DNA from: Xanthobacter autotrophicus Py2
GTDB lineage: Bacteria; Pseudomonadota; Alphaproteobacteria; Rhizobiales; Xanthobacteraceae
Reading direction: 5' to 3'
Assembly: GCA_000017645.1 (NCBI GenBank)
Contig: CP000781.1
Location: forward strand, 3,645,501 to 3,709,500
DNA: 64,000 nt
Part shown: positions 1-9,168 of the stretch, in pieces
How the letters are laid out: each line of letters opens with the position of its first letter
Position numbering within the stretch: the first letter of the stretch is position 1
The notes under the pieces: model-generated
Seen by the model: only the letters and a program-made list of their open reading frames with translations
The model's database searches: none
What the model was told of the DNA's origin: nothing
Translations under genes and position numbers: made by a program

Positions 1-660
1 CGTGCCGTCATCACCGGAGGTGGCGGGTTGCGTCGCGGCGCACCCCAGCAGGTCGGTGGCGCGGGCGCGGCGGCCGAGGGCGGCGATCCGCGACAGGGCG
101 TCGAGGGCGAGCGACGCCGCATCCTGCTCCGCCAGCAGTTCCGGTGCGCCGCCGCCGATGGTTATGGACCACCTCACGCCCGGGCTGGAGCGCATGGCGA
201 CGAGGCGCACATCCGCCTTGTGGCCGCCAAGGCTGATGGCGCCGCCGCCATCGACGACCACGGACACCTTCGGCCCCAGCTTGCCTGCAAGCCCTGCCGC
301 ACCCTCCCGGATGCGTTGGGCGAGGGGACGGGCATCGGCAATCTCCCGGGGGTCGAGCCCCGACAGGGGGGAGATATCGATGGCGAGGCCGAGGCGCGGC
401 GTAATGCCCAGCGCGAGCACAGCATCCTGAAGCGGCGCCACCGTTTCCGCCGTCAGCCCGCGCACCTGAAGGCTGCCGCGAGCGGTGATCTCCATCATGG
501 AATTGCCGAAGGCGGTGGCCGCGCGGGCCAGACCGCGCAACTGGCCGGAGGAGATGGCGCCCTCCGCCGGCACGAGGCGCAGGATCAAGCCGTCGCCGGT
601 TTCCATGGGCGCGAGGAAGGCAGGGCAGGCGCCCCGGCGCGCGGGCGGGCGCGGGCTCAT
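1..660 (-). CDS. cobG: Precorrin-3B synthase CobG (3' end outside window)
   Basis: The first 220 residues of CobG, the oxygen-dependent enzyme that contracts the corrin ring from precorrin-3A to precorrin-3B in aerobic cobalamin synthesis. The translation looks like the N-terminal ferredoxin-like half-domain of the nitrite/sulfite reductase family, with the characteristic segment ITARGSLQVRGL near residues 58-69. The C-terminal part, including the expected Fe-S/siroheme cysteines, lies beyond the window edge and could not be checked. The ATG overlaps the cobN stop codon (ATGA), so the gene is the last visible member of the DUF1636-cobW-cobN-cobG operon. Identification rests on the motif plus operon position. 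Confidence 0.85.
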   Translation of the reverse strand, partial: MSPRPPARRGACPAFLAPMETGDGLILRLVPAEGAISSGQLRGLARAATAFGNSMMEITARGSLQVRGLTAETVAPLQDAVLALGITPRLGLAIDISPLSGLDPREIADARPLAQRIREGAAGLAGKLGPKVSVVVDGGGAISLGGHKADVRLVAMRSSPGVRWSITIGGGAPELLAEQDAASLALDALSRIAALGRRARATDLLGCAATQPATSGDDGT

Positions 661-3600
661 TCGGCCGCCTCCTTCGGTGTGTCTTCTTGAGGCGCGGCTT
701 CTTGAAGCGGGGCAGCCTCCGCGAGGAGGCCTTCCAGATCGGCGTCGAGGGCGTTGCGGCGGCTGTGCCACAGGCCGCGCCGGCGCGCATCGGCGAAGCG
801 GCGGGCCATGGCGCGGGCGGCGGCGGGGTTCTGGTCGAGCAGGAAAGCGCGCACCGACGGCTCCGCCAGATAGGCGTCGTGGAGCCGGTCCAGCAGGGCG
901 TTTGCCACTTCCTGCGTGGTCTCGGCGAAGGCGACGAGGCGGTCTACCGTCTCCGCCAGCTCCGCCGCACCGCGCGGGCCGTGGCGCATCTGCCCGGCGA
1001 TGAAGGTGGCCGAGACGCGGCCGTGCACCAGCCGCGCCAGCGCTTCGGACAGGGGGCGGGCGCGGGGGCGGTCGGGGTCGGTAGTGTCGAGCACCACGAG
1101 GTGCGCCTTGCGCCCCAGTGCTGCGCCGGCCGCCGCGAAGCCGCCCATGAAGGCGGCATCCTCGCTGCCGTCCAGGAGGTCGCGGGCGGCATCGTCCGCG
1201 CCATGGATGAGCGCGTCCGCCTGCGCGATCCGCCCGGCGAAGGCGCCGGGGGCGGGGCGCGCCATGCCATCCGCCCCGCCATACGTATGGGAGGCGGCGG
1301 CAAGATAGGCATGGCCCAGCTCGGCGCGATCCGCGAAGGCGCCGCGCTGGAGCTGCGCCTCGATGCCCGCGCCATAGGCGCCCGGCGCCGAGCCGAACAG
1401 GCGCGAGAGGTCCTCGCCCCGGCGACGGGCGGCGGCAAGCGGGTTCTCAGCATCGTCCTCGTCCCGCGCAGCCACGGCCCGCACGGCGGCGTCCAGAAGC
1501 GCGATCTGGGCCGGGAAGATGTCGCGGAACAGGCCGGAGATGCGGAAGGTCACGTCGATGCGCGGGCGCCCCAGCACGGCCGGGGGCATCACCTCGATGC
1601 CGGTGACGCGGCCGCTCGCCGCCTCCCACACGGGCCGGCAGCCGAGGAAAGCAAGGCCCTGGGCGATCTCCTCGCCCCCCGTGCGCAGGGAGGCGCTGCC
1701 CCACAGGTCCAGCACCAGCGCGCGGGGCCAGTCGCCGTGTTCCTGCAGCAGCAGGCGCAGGGCCTCATCCGCCGCCTTGAGTGCGAGGTCGCAGGCGGTG
1801 GGGGTGGGCAGGGTGCGCGGATCGGCAGTGTAGAGGTTGCGCCCGGTGGGCAAAACGTCCCGCCGCCCCCGCGCCGGTGCCCCGGCCGGGCCGGCCGGCA
1901 CGAAGCGGCCGTCGAGGGCATCGAGCAGCGCGCGGGTCTCGGCGCCGGCCGAGGCGAGGCGGGCCGGGTCGGCCTCCTCCTGCGGCACATGGCCGAAGAT
2001 GTGAAGGCCATCCTTCACCGCGAGGTCTTTGAGGTCGCACAGCCAGGCGTCGATGCGGCGCAGGGCCTCGTCGGGGTCGGTGGCGGTGGTGACGCCGGCG
2101 GTGGCGGCAAGGCCGGTGTCGCCGGCGGTCTCCACGATGAGCTGGGCGAGGCGCTCGCGGCGGCGGCGGTCGAGGCCGTCGGCTTGCGCGTATTCGTCCA
2201 CCAGCCGTTCCAGCTTCTGCTCGGCCTCGGACAGGCCGGCGGCGGCCAGCGGCGGGGGCAGGTGGCCGATGGTGACGGCGGCGAGCCGCCGCTTGGCCTG
2301 CGCCGCCTCGCCGGGATTGGAGACGATGAAGGGATAGACCACCGGCAGCGCGCCCATGACCAGTTGCGGGAAGCAGCCCGGCGTCAGCGCCACCGCCTTT
2401 CCCGGAAGCCATTCCAGCGTGCCGTGGGCGCCGAGATGGATGACAGCGTGGACATCCAGACCCTCGCGCAGCCACAGGCCGAAAGCGATGAGGGCGTGGC
2501 GCGGCGGCAGGGCAGCGTCGTGATAGTCCGCGCGCCGGTCCAGCGCCGCGCCGCGATCAGGTGCGAAGGCGAGGGTGAGGGGGCCGAGGCGGGCCATGCG
2601 GAAGTGGAAGGCGCCGTCCTTCAGCTCCGCATCGGCGTCGGGCGCACCCCACGCGGCAAGCACAGCCTCGCGCGACGCCTGCGGCAGGCGCTCAAAGGCG
2701 CGGCGATAGGCGTCGAGTGAGAGGGCCGGCGTGGGGGCGATGGCGGCGAGCAGCGCCTTGGCATCGGCGGGCGCGGCGCCAGTGGCGTAGCCGGCGTCAC
2801 CCAAGGTCGCGATGAGGCGCCGAGCGCTCTCCGGCACGTCGAGGCCCACCGCATAGCCGGAGCGGCCCTCGGCGCCGGGATAGTCGGGCAGGATCAGCGC
2901 CAGCCGCCGTTCGGCGCGGGGCGTGGCGGCGAGGCGCGCGAGACCCGCGACGCGGTCCGCCACATGGGCCACCTGGTCCGGCTCCGGCCGGTTGATGGCG
3001 GGGGCGAAGGCAAGGTCCGCATCGGCCGGGGCGAAATCCTTGAAGGAGAGCGCGCCGGCCAGTACCCGTCCGTCCAGCTCCGGCAGCACCACATGCATGG
3101 CGAGATCGGCGGCCGACAGCCCGCGCGGGCTGCCCGCCCAGGCAGCGCGGGCGGTGGTGGCGGGGGCGGCCTGGAGCACCGGCGGCCCGCCCGCCGGGAA
3201 CAGTTCGGCCGCATTCCCCGCCGCGAACGCGGTGGTGGTGACGATCACCGCCGGCTTGAGCGCGGCCAGCGCATCCCGCACGGCGGCGCGCGCTTCCGGC
3301 GCCTTCAGGCTCGGCACGAACAGCGGCACGGCGGCGATGCCCCGCGCCTCAAGGGCGGCGGCCACCGCATCGATGGCGGCGGTGTCCGCCGCAAGCCACT
3401 GGGACCGGTAGAACAGGATGAGGGCGCTGGGCCGCCCATCCGCCCGCGCGGTGGCAGCGAGAGTCTGCAGCTCCGTCAGCCCCGCTCCAGGGCGATAGAA
3501 GGCGGTGGCGGGAACAGGGCGGGGCGGTGCGTTCGCGGCGGGCGTGGCGTATCCGGCCGTTCTGGCCATGCGCTCAAGCAGCGCCCCCATATTGTCCGGG

Positions 3601-4037
3601 CCGCCGGCACGGAAATAAGCAAGCCAGTCCGCCAGCTCCTCCGCCGGCACGGTGGAGAGGGCGGCGAGGCGCGGGTCGTCCTGGTCCTCCCCCGGCAGCA
3701 GCGCGAGGGCGATGCCGCGCGTCCGGGCGAGGGCGGACAATTGCTCGGCGCCGTAGCGCCACCAGTCGAGGCCGCCGAGCTGGCGCACCAGCACCACCTT
3801 GGCATGGCGCGCCACCTTCTCCACCCACAGGTCCACCGACATGGGATGGGTGAGGTCTTTCAGCCGGGCGAGGCGCAGGCTGGGCAGGCTGTCCCGCCGC
3901 GCCCGCCAGGCGGCGGACAGGGCCAGGAGGTCGCTGTCGGTGAACGACAGCGCCACCATGTCGCCGGGCGGCTGGGCGAGATCGACCGGCTCGGCCAGAT
4001 CCTCCAGCGTCGTCGATGTGGTGGCGAGGATGTGCAT
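657..4037 (-). CDS. cobN: Cobaltochelatase subunit CobN
   Basis: Large subunit (1126 aa) of the ATP-dependent aerobic cobaltochelatase, which inserts Co2+ into hydrogenobyrinic acid a,c-diamide together with CobS and CobT chelatase subunits (neither is in this window). The protein reads as a full-length CobN/magnesium chelatase H-type chain, with family segments such as HLGAHGTLEWLPGKAVAL in the middle and GAYGAGIEAQL towards the C-terminus. It is somewhat shorter than the Pseudomonas protein. The start is 15 nt downstream of the cobW stop, and the stop overlaps the cobG start, so it is translationally coupled in a riboswitch-controlled operon. Confidence 0.97.
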   Translation of the reverse strand: MHILATTSTTLEDLAEPVDLAQPPGDMVALSFTDSDLLALSAAWRARRDSLPSLRLARLKDLTHPMSVDLWVEKVARHAKVVLVRQLGGLDWWRYGAEQLSALARTRGIALALLPGEDQDDPRLAALSTVPAEELADWLAYFRAGGPDNMGALLERMARTAGYATPAANAPPRPVPATAFYRPGAGLTELQTLAATARADGRPSALILFYRSQWLAADTAAIDAVAAALEARGIAAVPLFVPSLKAPEARAAVRDALAALKPAVIVTTTAFAAGNAAELFPAGGPPVLQAAPATTARAAWAGSPRGLSAADLAMHVVLPELDGRVLAGALSFKDFAPADADLAFAPAINRPEPDQVAHVADRVAGLARLAATPRAERRLALILPDYPGAEGRSGYAVGLDVPESARRLIATLGDAGYATGAAPADAKALLAAIAPTPALSLDAYRRAFERLPQASREAVLAAWGAPDADAELKDGAFHFRMARLGPLTLAFAPDRGAALDRRADYHDAALPPRHALIAFGLWLREGLDVHAVIHLGAHGTLEWLPGKAVALTPGCFPQLVMGALPVVYPFIVSNPGEAAQAKRRLAAVTIGHLPPPLAAAGLSEAEQKLERLVDEYAQADGLDRRRRERLAQLIVETAGDTGLAATAGVTTATDPDEALRRIDAWLCDLKDLAVKDGLHIFGHVPQEEADPARLASAGAETRALLDALDGRFVPAGPAGAPARGRRDVLPTGRNLYTADPRTLPTPTACDLALKAADEALRLLLQEHGDWPRALVLDLWGSASLRTGGEEIAQGLAFLGCRPVWEAASGRVTGIEVMPPAVLGRPRIDVTFRISGLFRDIFPAQIALLDAAVRAVAARDEDDAENPLAAARRRGEDLSRLFGSAPGAYGAGIEAQLQRGAFADRAELGHAYLAAASHTYGGADGMARPAPGAFAGRIAQADALIHGADDAARDLLDGSEDAAFMGGFAAAGAALGRKAHLVVLDTTDPDRPRARPLSEALARLVHGRVSATFIAGQMRHGPRGAAELAETVDRLVAFAETTQEVANALLDRLHDAYLAEPSVRAFLLDQNPAAARAMARRFADARRRGLWHSRRNALDADLEGLLAEAAPLQEAAPQEDTPKEAAE

Positions 4038-4052
4038 GGGGTCCGGTTCGCC

Positions 4053-5087
4053 TCAGCCGAGGATGGCCCGCTCCACCGCCGCGCGGTCGAAGCCCTTGAG
4101 GCCGATGACCACCAGTGCGCCGCGCCGCTCCTCGGCTGCGCCCCACGGCCGGTCGAAATGGTGCGACACGCGTGGGCCAACGCCCTGCACCAGCAGCCGC
4201 ATGGGCTTGCCGGCCACCGCCGCGAAGCCCTTCACCCGCAGCACGTCCGGCGTCCCGGCGGCCGCGACCACGCGCTCCGCGAGGGCGACGGGATCGGCGA
4301 TTTCAGGGAGCGGGAGCACGATGCTCTCGAACTCGTCGTGGTCGTGGTCTTCCTCGTCGTCGTGATGGGTGCGGCGGGCGTCGATCTCGTCTTCCACGCC
4401 GATGCCGAGGCCCAGCAACACGGCGATATCCACCTTGCCGGCGGTGGCGCGCACCAGCTTCACCGCGCGGGGCAGGCTCTGCGCCACTACCCGTTCGGCG
4501 ATGGCGAAGCCGGCGTCGTCGAGCAGGTCGCTCTTGGAGAGGATGACGAGGTCGGCGCAGGCGATCTGGTCCTCGAACACCTCTTCCACCGGGTCGTCAT
4601 GGTCGAGGCTTGAGTCTTCCGCGCGCTGGGCGGCCAGCGCCGAGAGGTCCGGCGCCACCCGCCCTTCGGCCAGGGCCGGGCCGTCCACCACCGCCACCAC
4701 GCCGTCCACCGTCACCCGGCTCTTGATGGCAGGCCACTGGAACGCCTGCACCAAAGGCTTGGGCAGAGCGAGGCCGGAAGTCTCGATGAGGATGTGGTCC
4801 ACGCGCGGGGTGCGCGACAGGATCTGGTCCAATGCCGGCACGAAATCGTCGGCAACCGTGCAGCACAGGCAGCCGTTGGCCAGCTCCACGATGGTGTCCT
4901 CGGAGCAGCTCTCGATGCCGCAGCCCTTCAGGATCTCGCCGTCGATGCCCACGTCGCCGAACTCGTTGACGATCACCGCGAGGCGCTTGCCGCCGGCATT
5001 CTCCAGCACGTGGCGAATGAGCGTGGTCTTCCCCGCGCCGAGGAAGCCGGTGACGATGGTGCAGGGCACGCGGGCGAGCGAAGTCAT
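4053..5087 (-). CDS. cobW: CobW-type metal-chaperone GTPase
   Basis: Member (344 aa) of the G3E/COG0523 GTPase family, thought to deliver cobalt to the aerobic cobaltochelatase. Visible features are a P-loop GFLGAGKTT (14-22), the metal-binding GCLCC motif (72-76), SKSD (184-187) in the position of the guanine-specificity NKxD motif, and a His/Asp/Glu-rich loop around residues 240-253 that probably binds metal. The start was set at the ATG that overlaps the upstream gene's stop (TGATG), and the P-loop then falls at the usual distance from the N-terminus. The next gene, 15 nt downstream, is cobN, which supports cobalt rather than zinc as the cargo. Confidence 0.95.
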   Translation of the reverse strand: MTSLARVPCTIVTGFLGAGKTTLIRHVLENAGGKRLAVIVNEFGDVGIDGEILKGCGIESCSEDTIVELANGCLCCTVADDFVPALDQILSRTPRVDHILIETSGLALPKPLVQAFQWPAIKSRVTVDGVVAVVDGPALAEGRVAPDLSALAAQRAEDSSLDHDDPVEEVFEDQIACADLVILSKSDLLDDAGFAIAERVVAQSLPRAVKLVRATAGKVDIAVLLGLGIGVEDEIDARRTHHDDEEDHDHDEFESIVLPLPEIADPVALAERVVAAAGTPDVLRVKGFAAVAGKPMRLLVQGVGPRVSHHFDRPWGAAEERRGALVVIGLKGFDRAAVERAILG

Positions 5088-5464
5088 CAAGGCTCCTTGG
5101 GAAGGGACAAAGGCGGGATGCGGGCGACCATGCCGCGCTTGAGGCTGTCGGGCCGTCCGCGCCAGGGCATGAGACCGTCGCTCGAGGATGCGAGCAGCGC
5201 CGCGCCGGCGATGAGGTCCGGGGCGGCGTCGGCGGAAAGGTCGCCGAACACATAGGTCCAGCCATCGCGGCGGACCATGGCGGCGGACAGGGACCGCTTG
5301 CAATTGGCGAGGCAGCGCACGCCCTGCACGGCGATACCGTCCGGCAGCGGGGCAGCCGCGGCGGCTTCGGCGAGGGCAGCGCCATCGACGGGGGAGGCGG
5401 CCTCGCCGCTGCTGCGGCAGGTGGTGCAGACGAAGACGGTCACGGTCGGCGCGTTGTCCGGCAT
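5087..5464 (-). CDS. DUF1636 family metal-binding protein, first gene of the cobalamin operon
   Basis: Small protein (125 aa from the chosen ATG) with two cysteine pairs, VCTTCR (Cys13, Cys16) and RCLANC (Cys51, Cys55), spaced as in thioredoxin-like Fe-S ferredoxins. It matches the DUF1636 family often found next to cobW. The biochemical role is not established; handling of metal or electrons for cobalt insertion is an inference from context. It is the first gene behind the B12 riboswitch and shares TGATG with cobW. The start is uncertain: an in-frame ATG at 5560 would add about 32 low-complexity residues; 5464 gives the compact domain. Confidence 0.85.
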   Translation of the reverse strand: MPDNAPTVTVFVCTTCRSSGEAASPVDGAALAEAAAAAPLPDGIAVQGVRCLANCKRSLSAAMVRRDGWTYVFGDLSADAAPDLIAGAALLASSSDGLMPWRGRPDSLKRGMVARIPPLSLPKEP

Positions 5465-5644
5465 GGCGGCGGGCGCGTCATGGGCGCGGGGCGTCGTTCC
5501 GGCAGGGGGCTCCGCCGTGGCATCGCCTGTAATATCGGCAGGTTCGCCGCGCTCCACCATACATATCCATGGGTGCGCGGGCCGCCCGCGCAAGGCGGGC
5601 TTGAAGGGACGCAAACCGGAGCACCCCGCCCGGCGCGGACCTTG

Positions 5645-5830
5645 TCGAAGGCAGGTCTCCTGGCTCGCGGATCAGCGCCCCCACCGCCTTCCCGGCGCCT
5701 TGCGGCGACAGTGGCATGTGGCAGGGGCTCACCGCTTACAGTTGCGGGGGCAGCCGCGGCATTGGGAGAGACCTCCCGCACCGCATTCCCTTTTGCGCCC
5801 GTGTGGGACCACGGGACCTTCGACAGGGGC
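5645..5830 (-). promoter_or_regulatory. Cobalamin (B12) riboswitch
   Basis: On the minus strand the leader contains the conserved blocks of the AdoCbl riboswitch in order: AAAGGGAA (near 5790), CCCCCGCAACTGTAAGCGG (near 5732-5750), GCCACTGTCGCC (5704-5715), a CGCCGGGAAGGCGG-type stem, and GAGCCAGGAGACCTGCC (near 5650-5666). It precedes the DUF1636-cobW-cobN-cobG operon and would repress it when B12 is plentiful. Between aptamer and gene lies a short hairpin (5584-5600, arms GCCCGC/GCGGGC) without a U-run. It may belong to a translational expression platform, but this is uncertain. Confidence 0.95.
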
Positions 5831-5989
5831 ACTAAAGGCAGGGTAGGGGCGAATGTCAAATGGGGCGGCCGCGGGTGGTCGGGAGGGCGGTTTCGCGGCC
5901 CGAAACACATTGCCTCTCTTTCCAGCCCGCGTGATCGGCCTGAGGCTCGCGGGCGCGGAGATACCGCACCAGCGGGGGACGCAACCGGC

Positions 5990-7270
5990 TCACACCTCCC
6001 CGGCGGTCTTCAGCAGGAAGGCATGGAGCGCTTCGGCGGCAAGGCCGATGTCGGCGGGGGAGGCGTATTCGCGCGGGTTGTGACTGCCGTTCTCGGAGCG
6101 CACGAACAGCATGGCCATGGGCATGATGCCCCGGAAGACCATGGCGTCGTGCCCGGCGCCGGAGGGCAGGCGCACCACGGGCAGTTGCAGGCCTTCCACC
6201 ACCTGCGCCATGCGCTCCTTCAGGACGCCGTGGCAGGGCGCGGCCGGCACCTCATGGCCGATGTCGAGGACGGCGCGCACGCCGCGCCGCGCCGCGATCT
6301 CGTCGATGGCCTCGCGGATGTCGGCGACGGCGCGCTGGCGCAGATCGTCGGAGAGGGTGCGCACGTCGAGGGAGAATTGCACCTCGCCCGGCACCACGTT
6401 CACGGCGCTACCGGCGATGATCATGGTGCCGACTGTGGTCACCAGGGCATCGGCATCGGCGCGGCCGCGGGCTTCGACGGCGAGGATCATCTCGGCTGCG
6501 GCGGCCAGCGCGTCGTGGCGCATGGGCATGGGCAGGGTGCCGGAATGGCCGGCCTCGCCGCGCACGCGAATGTGCCCGCGCGAGGCGCCGGCGATGCCGG
6601 TGACGATGCCCAGCGGAGCGCCCGCCGCTTCCAGCACCGGCCCCTGCTCGATATGCACTTCCACATAGCCGATCATGTCCGCCGGATCGCGCCGGCATTC
6701 GGCGACACGCTCCGCCGGCGCGCCGAACGAGCGCAGCGCCTCGGCGCGGGAGATGCCCTGCTGGTCCACGTCATCAAGGCTCTTGGGATCGAAGATGCCC
6801 GCCATGGCCTTGGATGAGGTGAGGGTGGAGAGGAAGCGCACGCCCTCTTCATCCGCGAAGGCCGCCACCTCGATGGCGAACGGCAGGCGCAGGCCCTGCG
6901 CGTTCAGCGCTTCCACCGCCGCGATGGCGGTGAGCACGCCGAGGTTCCCGTCATAGATGCCGGCGTTGCGCACCGTGTCGATGTGCGAGCCGATGAGCAG
7001 GGTCTTGGCATTGGCCCGGTCTGCCGGATAGCGCCCAACGATGGTGCCGGTGGCGTCCATGTGGACCTGGGTGAGGCCGGCCTCGCGCATCCAGTGGGAT
7101 ACCTGCGCCGCCGCCCGCTTGTGGGACGGGGTGAGGGAGAGGCGGGTGAGTTCGCCCGGCACGTCCGAGAAGGCGGCAAGCTCCTTCAGGCGGGCGGTGA
7201 TGGCATTGCCGTCAAGGGGCGCGAGGGTGGGGACGGGGGCAGGTTGGGGCACGGGGAAGACCTTGTTCAT
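5990..7270 (-). CDS. allC: Allantoate amidohydrolase (M20 family)
   Basis: Zinc-dependent amidohydrolase (426 aa) of the M20 hydantoinase/carbamoylase family. It hydrolyses allantoate to ureidoglycine, CO2 and ammonia, the step after allantoinase in urate breakdown. Metal-binding motifs are visible: SHIDTVRNAGIYDGNLG (His and Asp ligands), FADEEGVRF (catalytic Glu pair) and HIEQGPVLE. The family also includes N-carbamoyl amino acid hydrolases and ureidoglycolate hydrolases; the assignment to allantoate comes from the uraH-puuE/uraD neighbours. Its ATG overlaps the stop of the puuE-uraD gene by 4 nt, so it is the last gene of a three-gene operon. Confidence 0.88.
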   Translation of the reverse strand: MNKVFPVPQPAPVPTLAPLDGNAITARLKELAAFSDVPGELTRLSLTPSHKRAAAQVSHWMREAGLTQVHMDATGTIVGRYPADRANAKTLLIGSHIDTVRNAGIYDGNLGVLTAIAAVEALNAQGLRLPFAIEVAAFADEEGVRFLSTLTSSKAMAGIFDPKSLDDVDQQGISRAEALRSFGAPAERVAECRRDPADMIGYVEVHIEQGPVLEAAGAPLGIVTGIAGASRGHIRVRGEAGHSGTLPMPMRHDALAAAAEMILAVEARGRADADALVTTVGTMIIAGSAVNVVPGEVQFSLDVRTLSDDLRQRAVADIREAIDEIAARRGVRAVLDIGHEVPAAPCHGVLKERMAQVVEGLQLPVVRLPSGAGHDAMVFRGIMPMAMLFVRSENGSHNPREYASPADIGLAAEALHAFLLKTAGEV

Positions 7271-8715
7271 GCGGCCTCCGGGAGCATCTGGTCCAGCCGG
7301 AGCCGGGCGATGCGCTCGATCTGTGTGAGGGCCTCGTTGACCTCCTGGTCGCGATCATGGGCGAGCCGGCGCTCGAAGGCATCGAGGATCTCGGCCTTGG
7401 TCCGGCCGCGGATGGCCATGATGAAGACGAATCCGAACTTTGCCACGTAGGCGTCATTGAAGGCGGTGAAGCGGGCCTTCTCCTCCGCCGTCAGCCGGTC
7501 GAGGCCGGCCGAGGCCTGCTCGGCGGTGGATTCGGCGGTGAGCAGCTTGGCCTCGGCCAGCTTGCCTGCCAGGTCCGGATGGGCGTGGATGACCCCCATC
7601 TGCTTCTCGATGGGGGCGGCGCGCAGCACGGCGGCAAGCGCCGCGTGGAGGCCGGCGGCGGTGTCCTCGCGGGGGGTGAGACCCTTGTCGTACGCGGCTT
7701 CCGCGATCCAGGGTGAATGCTCGAACACGCCGCCGAACCGCTCCACGAACAGGCCGCGCGGCATGAAGGTGGGCTTGTAGCCGCCGACGGGGGGGTGGGT
7801 GGCGATCCAGTGGCGGGCGATGTCCACGCGCCGGGCCACCCAAACCTTCTCATGGCCGGCGATGTAATCGAGGAAGCGGGCCAGCGCCCGGGCGCGGCCG
7901 GGCCGGCCGGCGAGGCGGGGGTGGAGGCCCACCGACATCATCTTCGGCGCAGTCTCGCCCTCGGCATAGAGCAGGTCGAAGCTGTCTTTCAGATAGTCGA
8001 AGAAATCCGTGCCGGTGCCGAAGCCCGCCGCCACCGAGAAGCGCATGTCGTTGGCGTCCAGCGTATAGGGCACCACCAGTTGCGGACCCTTGGCACTCTC
8101 GATCCAGTAGGGCAGTTCATCCGCATAGCTGTCCGCGGCATAGAGGAAGCCGCCTTCCTCCATCACCAATGGCACCGTGTGCTCGGCCGAGCGGCCCTGG
8201 TAGAAACCCAGCGGGCGGGAGCCGGTCACTTCGGTGTGGATGCGGATCGCCTCCTCGATGTGCTCGCGCTCGGCGTCGCGGGTGAAGTCCTTGTATTCGA
8301 GCCATTTGTAGCCGTGGCTCGCGATCTCCCAGTCGGCCTCTTTCATGGCGGCGACGGCGTCCGGGTTGCGGGCCAGCGCCGTGGCGACGCCATAGACCGT
8401 GACCGGCATGGCGCGCTCGGTGAACAGGCGGTGCAGCCGCCAGAAGCCCACCCGCGCGCCGTATTCGTAGATGGATTCCATGTTCATGTGGCGCTGGCGG
8501 GGCCAGGGCTGGGCGCCGATGATCTCGGACAGGAAGGCTTCCGAGGCATTGTCGCCGTGGAGGATGGAGTTCTCGCCACCCTCCTCGTAATTCACCACGA
8601 ACTGGACGGCGATGCGCGCCTCTCCCGGCCAGCGCGCATGGGGCGGATTGCGTCCGTAGCCGATCAGGTCGCGCGGGTAGGGGCGGCCGGTGATGGGATC
8701 GTTGGGCACGCTCAT
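7267..8715 (-). CDS. puuE-uraD: Bifunctional allantoinase PuuE / OHCU decarboxylase UraD fusion
   Basis: One 482-residue protein joins two consecutive urate-pathway enzymes. Residues 1 to about 310 are a polysaccharide-deacetylase-fold allantoinase of the PuuE type (allantoin to allantoate; segments such as RWPGEARIAVQFVVNYEEGG and EIASHGYKWLEY). Residues from about 320 on form an OHCU decarboxylase, with the catalytic-His segment IHAHPDLAGKL and FVFIMAIRGRTKAEIL. The decarboxylase makes (S)-allantoin, which the first domain then opens, so the fusion couples successive steps. Such fusions are known in proteobacteria. It lies 3 nt after uraH and overlaps allC by 4 nt. Confidence 0.93.
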   Translation of the reverse strand: MSVPNDPITGRPYPRDLIGYGRNPPHARWPGEARIAVQFVVNYEEGGENSILHGDNASEAFLSEIIGAQPWPRQRHMNMESIYEYGARVGFWRLHRLFTERAMPVTVYGVATALARNPDAVAAMKEADWEIASHGYKWLEYKDFTRDAEREHIEEAIRIHTEVTGSRPLGFYQGRSAEHTVPLVMEEGGFLYAADSYADELPYWIESAKGPQLVVPYTLDANDMRFSVAAGFGTGTDFFDYLKDSFDLLYAEGETAPKMMSVGLHPRLAGRPGRARALARFLDYIAGHEKVWVARRVDIARHWIATHPPVGGYKPTFMPRGLFVERFGGVFEHSPWIAEAAYDKGLTPREDTAAGLHAALAAVLRAAPIEKQMGVIHAHPDLAGKLAEAKLLTAESTAEQASAGLDRLTAEEKARFTAFNDAYVAKFGFVFIMAIRGRTKAEILDAFERRLAHDRDQEVNEALTQIERIARLRLDQMLPEAA

Positions 8716-8718
8716 CGC

Positions 8719-9072
8719 TCAGGAGCCCCGATAGGTGGAGTAGCTCCACGGGGAGCACAGCAGCGGCACATGATAGTGCCCGTCCTCCGCCAGCGAGAAG
8801 CGCAGGGGCACCACATCGAGGAAGGGCGGATCGGAGGCTGGCGCGCCGGTGGCGCGGAAATGCGCGCCGATGTGGAACTGAAGCTCGTAGGTGCCGGCCT
8901 TGAACTCATCGCCCGCCAGCAAAGGCGTGTCGGTGCGCCCGTCCGCATTGGTCCGGCGCTCGGTCAGGAGCGTGCGCGTGCCATCTGGCGCCAAACGGTA
9001 AAGTTCAACCGCCACATTGGCCGCCGGACCACCGGCGACGGTATCGAGTACATGCGTGGACAGGCGCCCCAT
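8719..9072 (-). CDS. uraH: 5-Hydroxyisourate hydrolase (transthyretin-like)
   Basis: HIU hydrolase of 117 aa, converting 5-hydroxyisourate to OHCU. The family's N-terminal [11 protein letters not shown] and the C-terminal tetrapeptide YRGS are both present, together with [20 protein letters not shown]. The start was placed at the ATG giving the compact family length; a longer reading from 9120 would add a non-homologous cysteine-containing tail. It is the first gene of the uraH, puuE-uraD, allC operon and sits opposite the purine permease gene across a 260-bp intergenic region containing a perfect palindrome. Confidence 0.95.
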   Translation of the reverse strand: MGRLSTHVLDTVAGGPAANVAVELYRLAPDGTRTLLTERRTNADGRTDTPLLAGDEFKAGTYELQFHIGAHFRATGAPASDPPFLDVVPLRFSLAEDGHYHVPLLCSPWSYSTYRGS

Positions 9073-9156
9073 TTTTCCCTCGCAAGCCTTGCGGGCAAAA
9101 GCTCCGCTGCATGGCAGCATAACCCGGTCGCCGACGATTCATTTCCCAAAAATATT

Positions 9157-9168
9157 GGAAGATCTTCC
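9157..9168. promoter_or_regulatory. Perfect 12-bp palindrome between uraH and the purine permease gene
   Basis: GGAAGATCTTCC lies in an AT-rich stretch between the divergent uraH operon and permease gene. Its position suits an operator serving both promoters. No regulator is assigned; the LysR protein encoded at 10795-11721 is one candidate. Inference from symmetry and position only. Confidence 0.45.

Noticed and set aside
687..2720. Long open frame on the plus strand opposite cobN
   Set aside because: It is the GC-rich antisense shadow of a clearly identified CobN; the translation is low-complexity Gly/Arg/Ala with no domain. The same holds for the long frames opposite addA, addB, hmgA and mrp.
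4321..4400. Short tandem-looking GTCGTGGTC/TCGTCGTCG run read as a DNA repeat
   Set aside because: It is the codon pattern of the His/Asp-rich loop of CobW, not a mobile or structural repeat.
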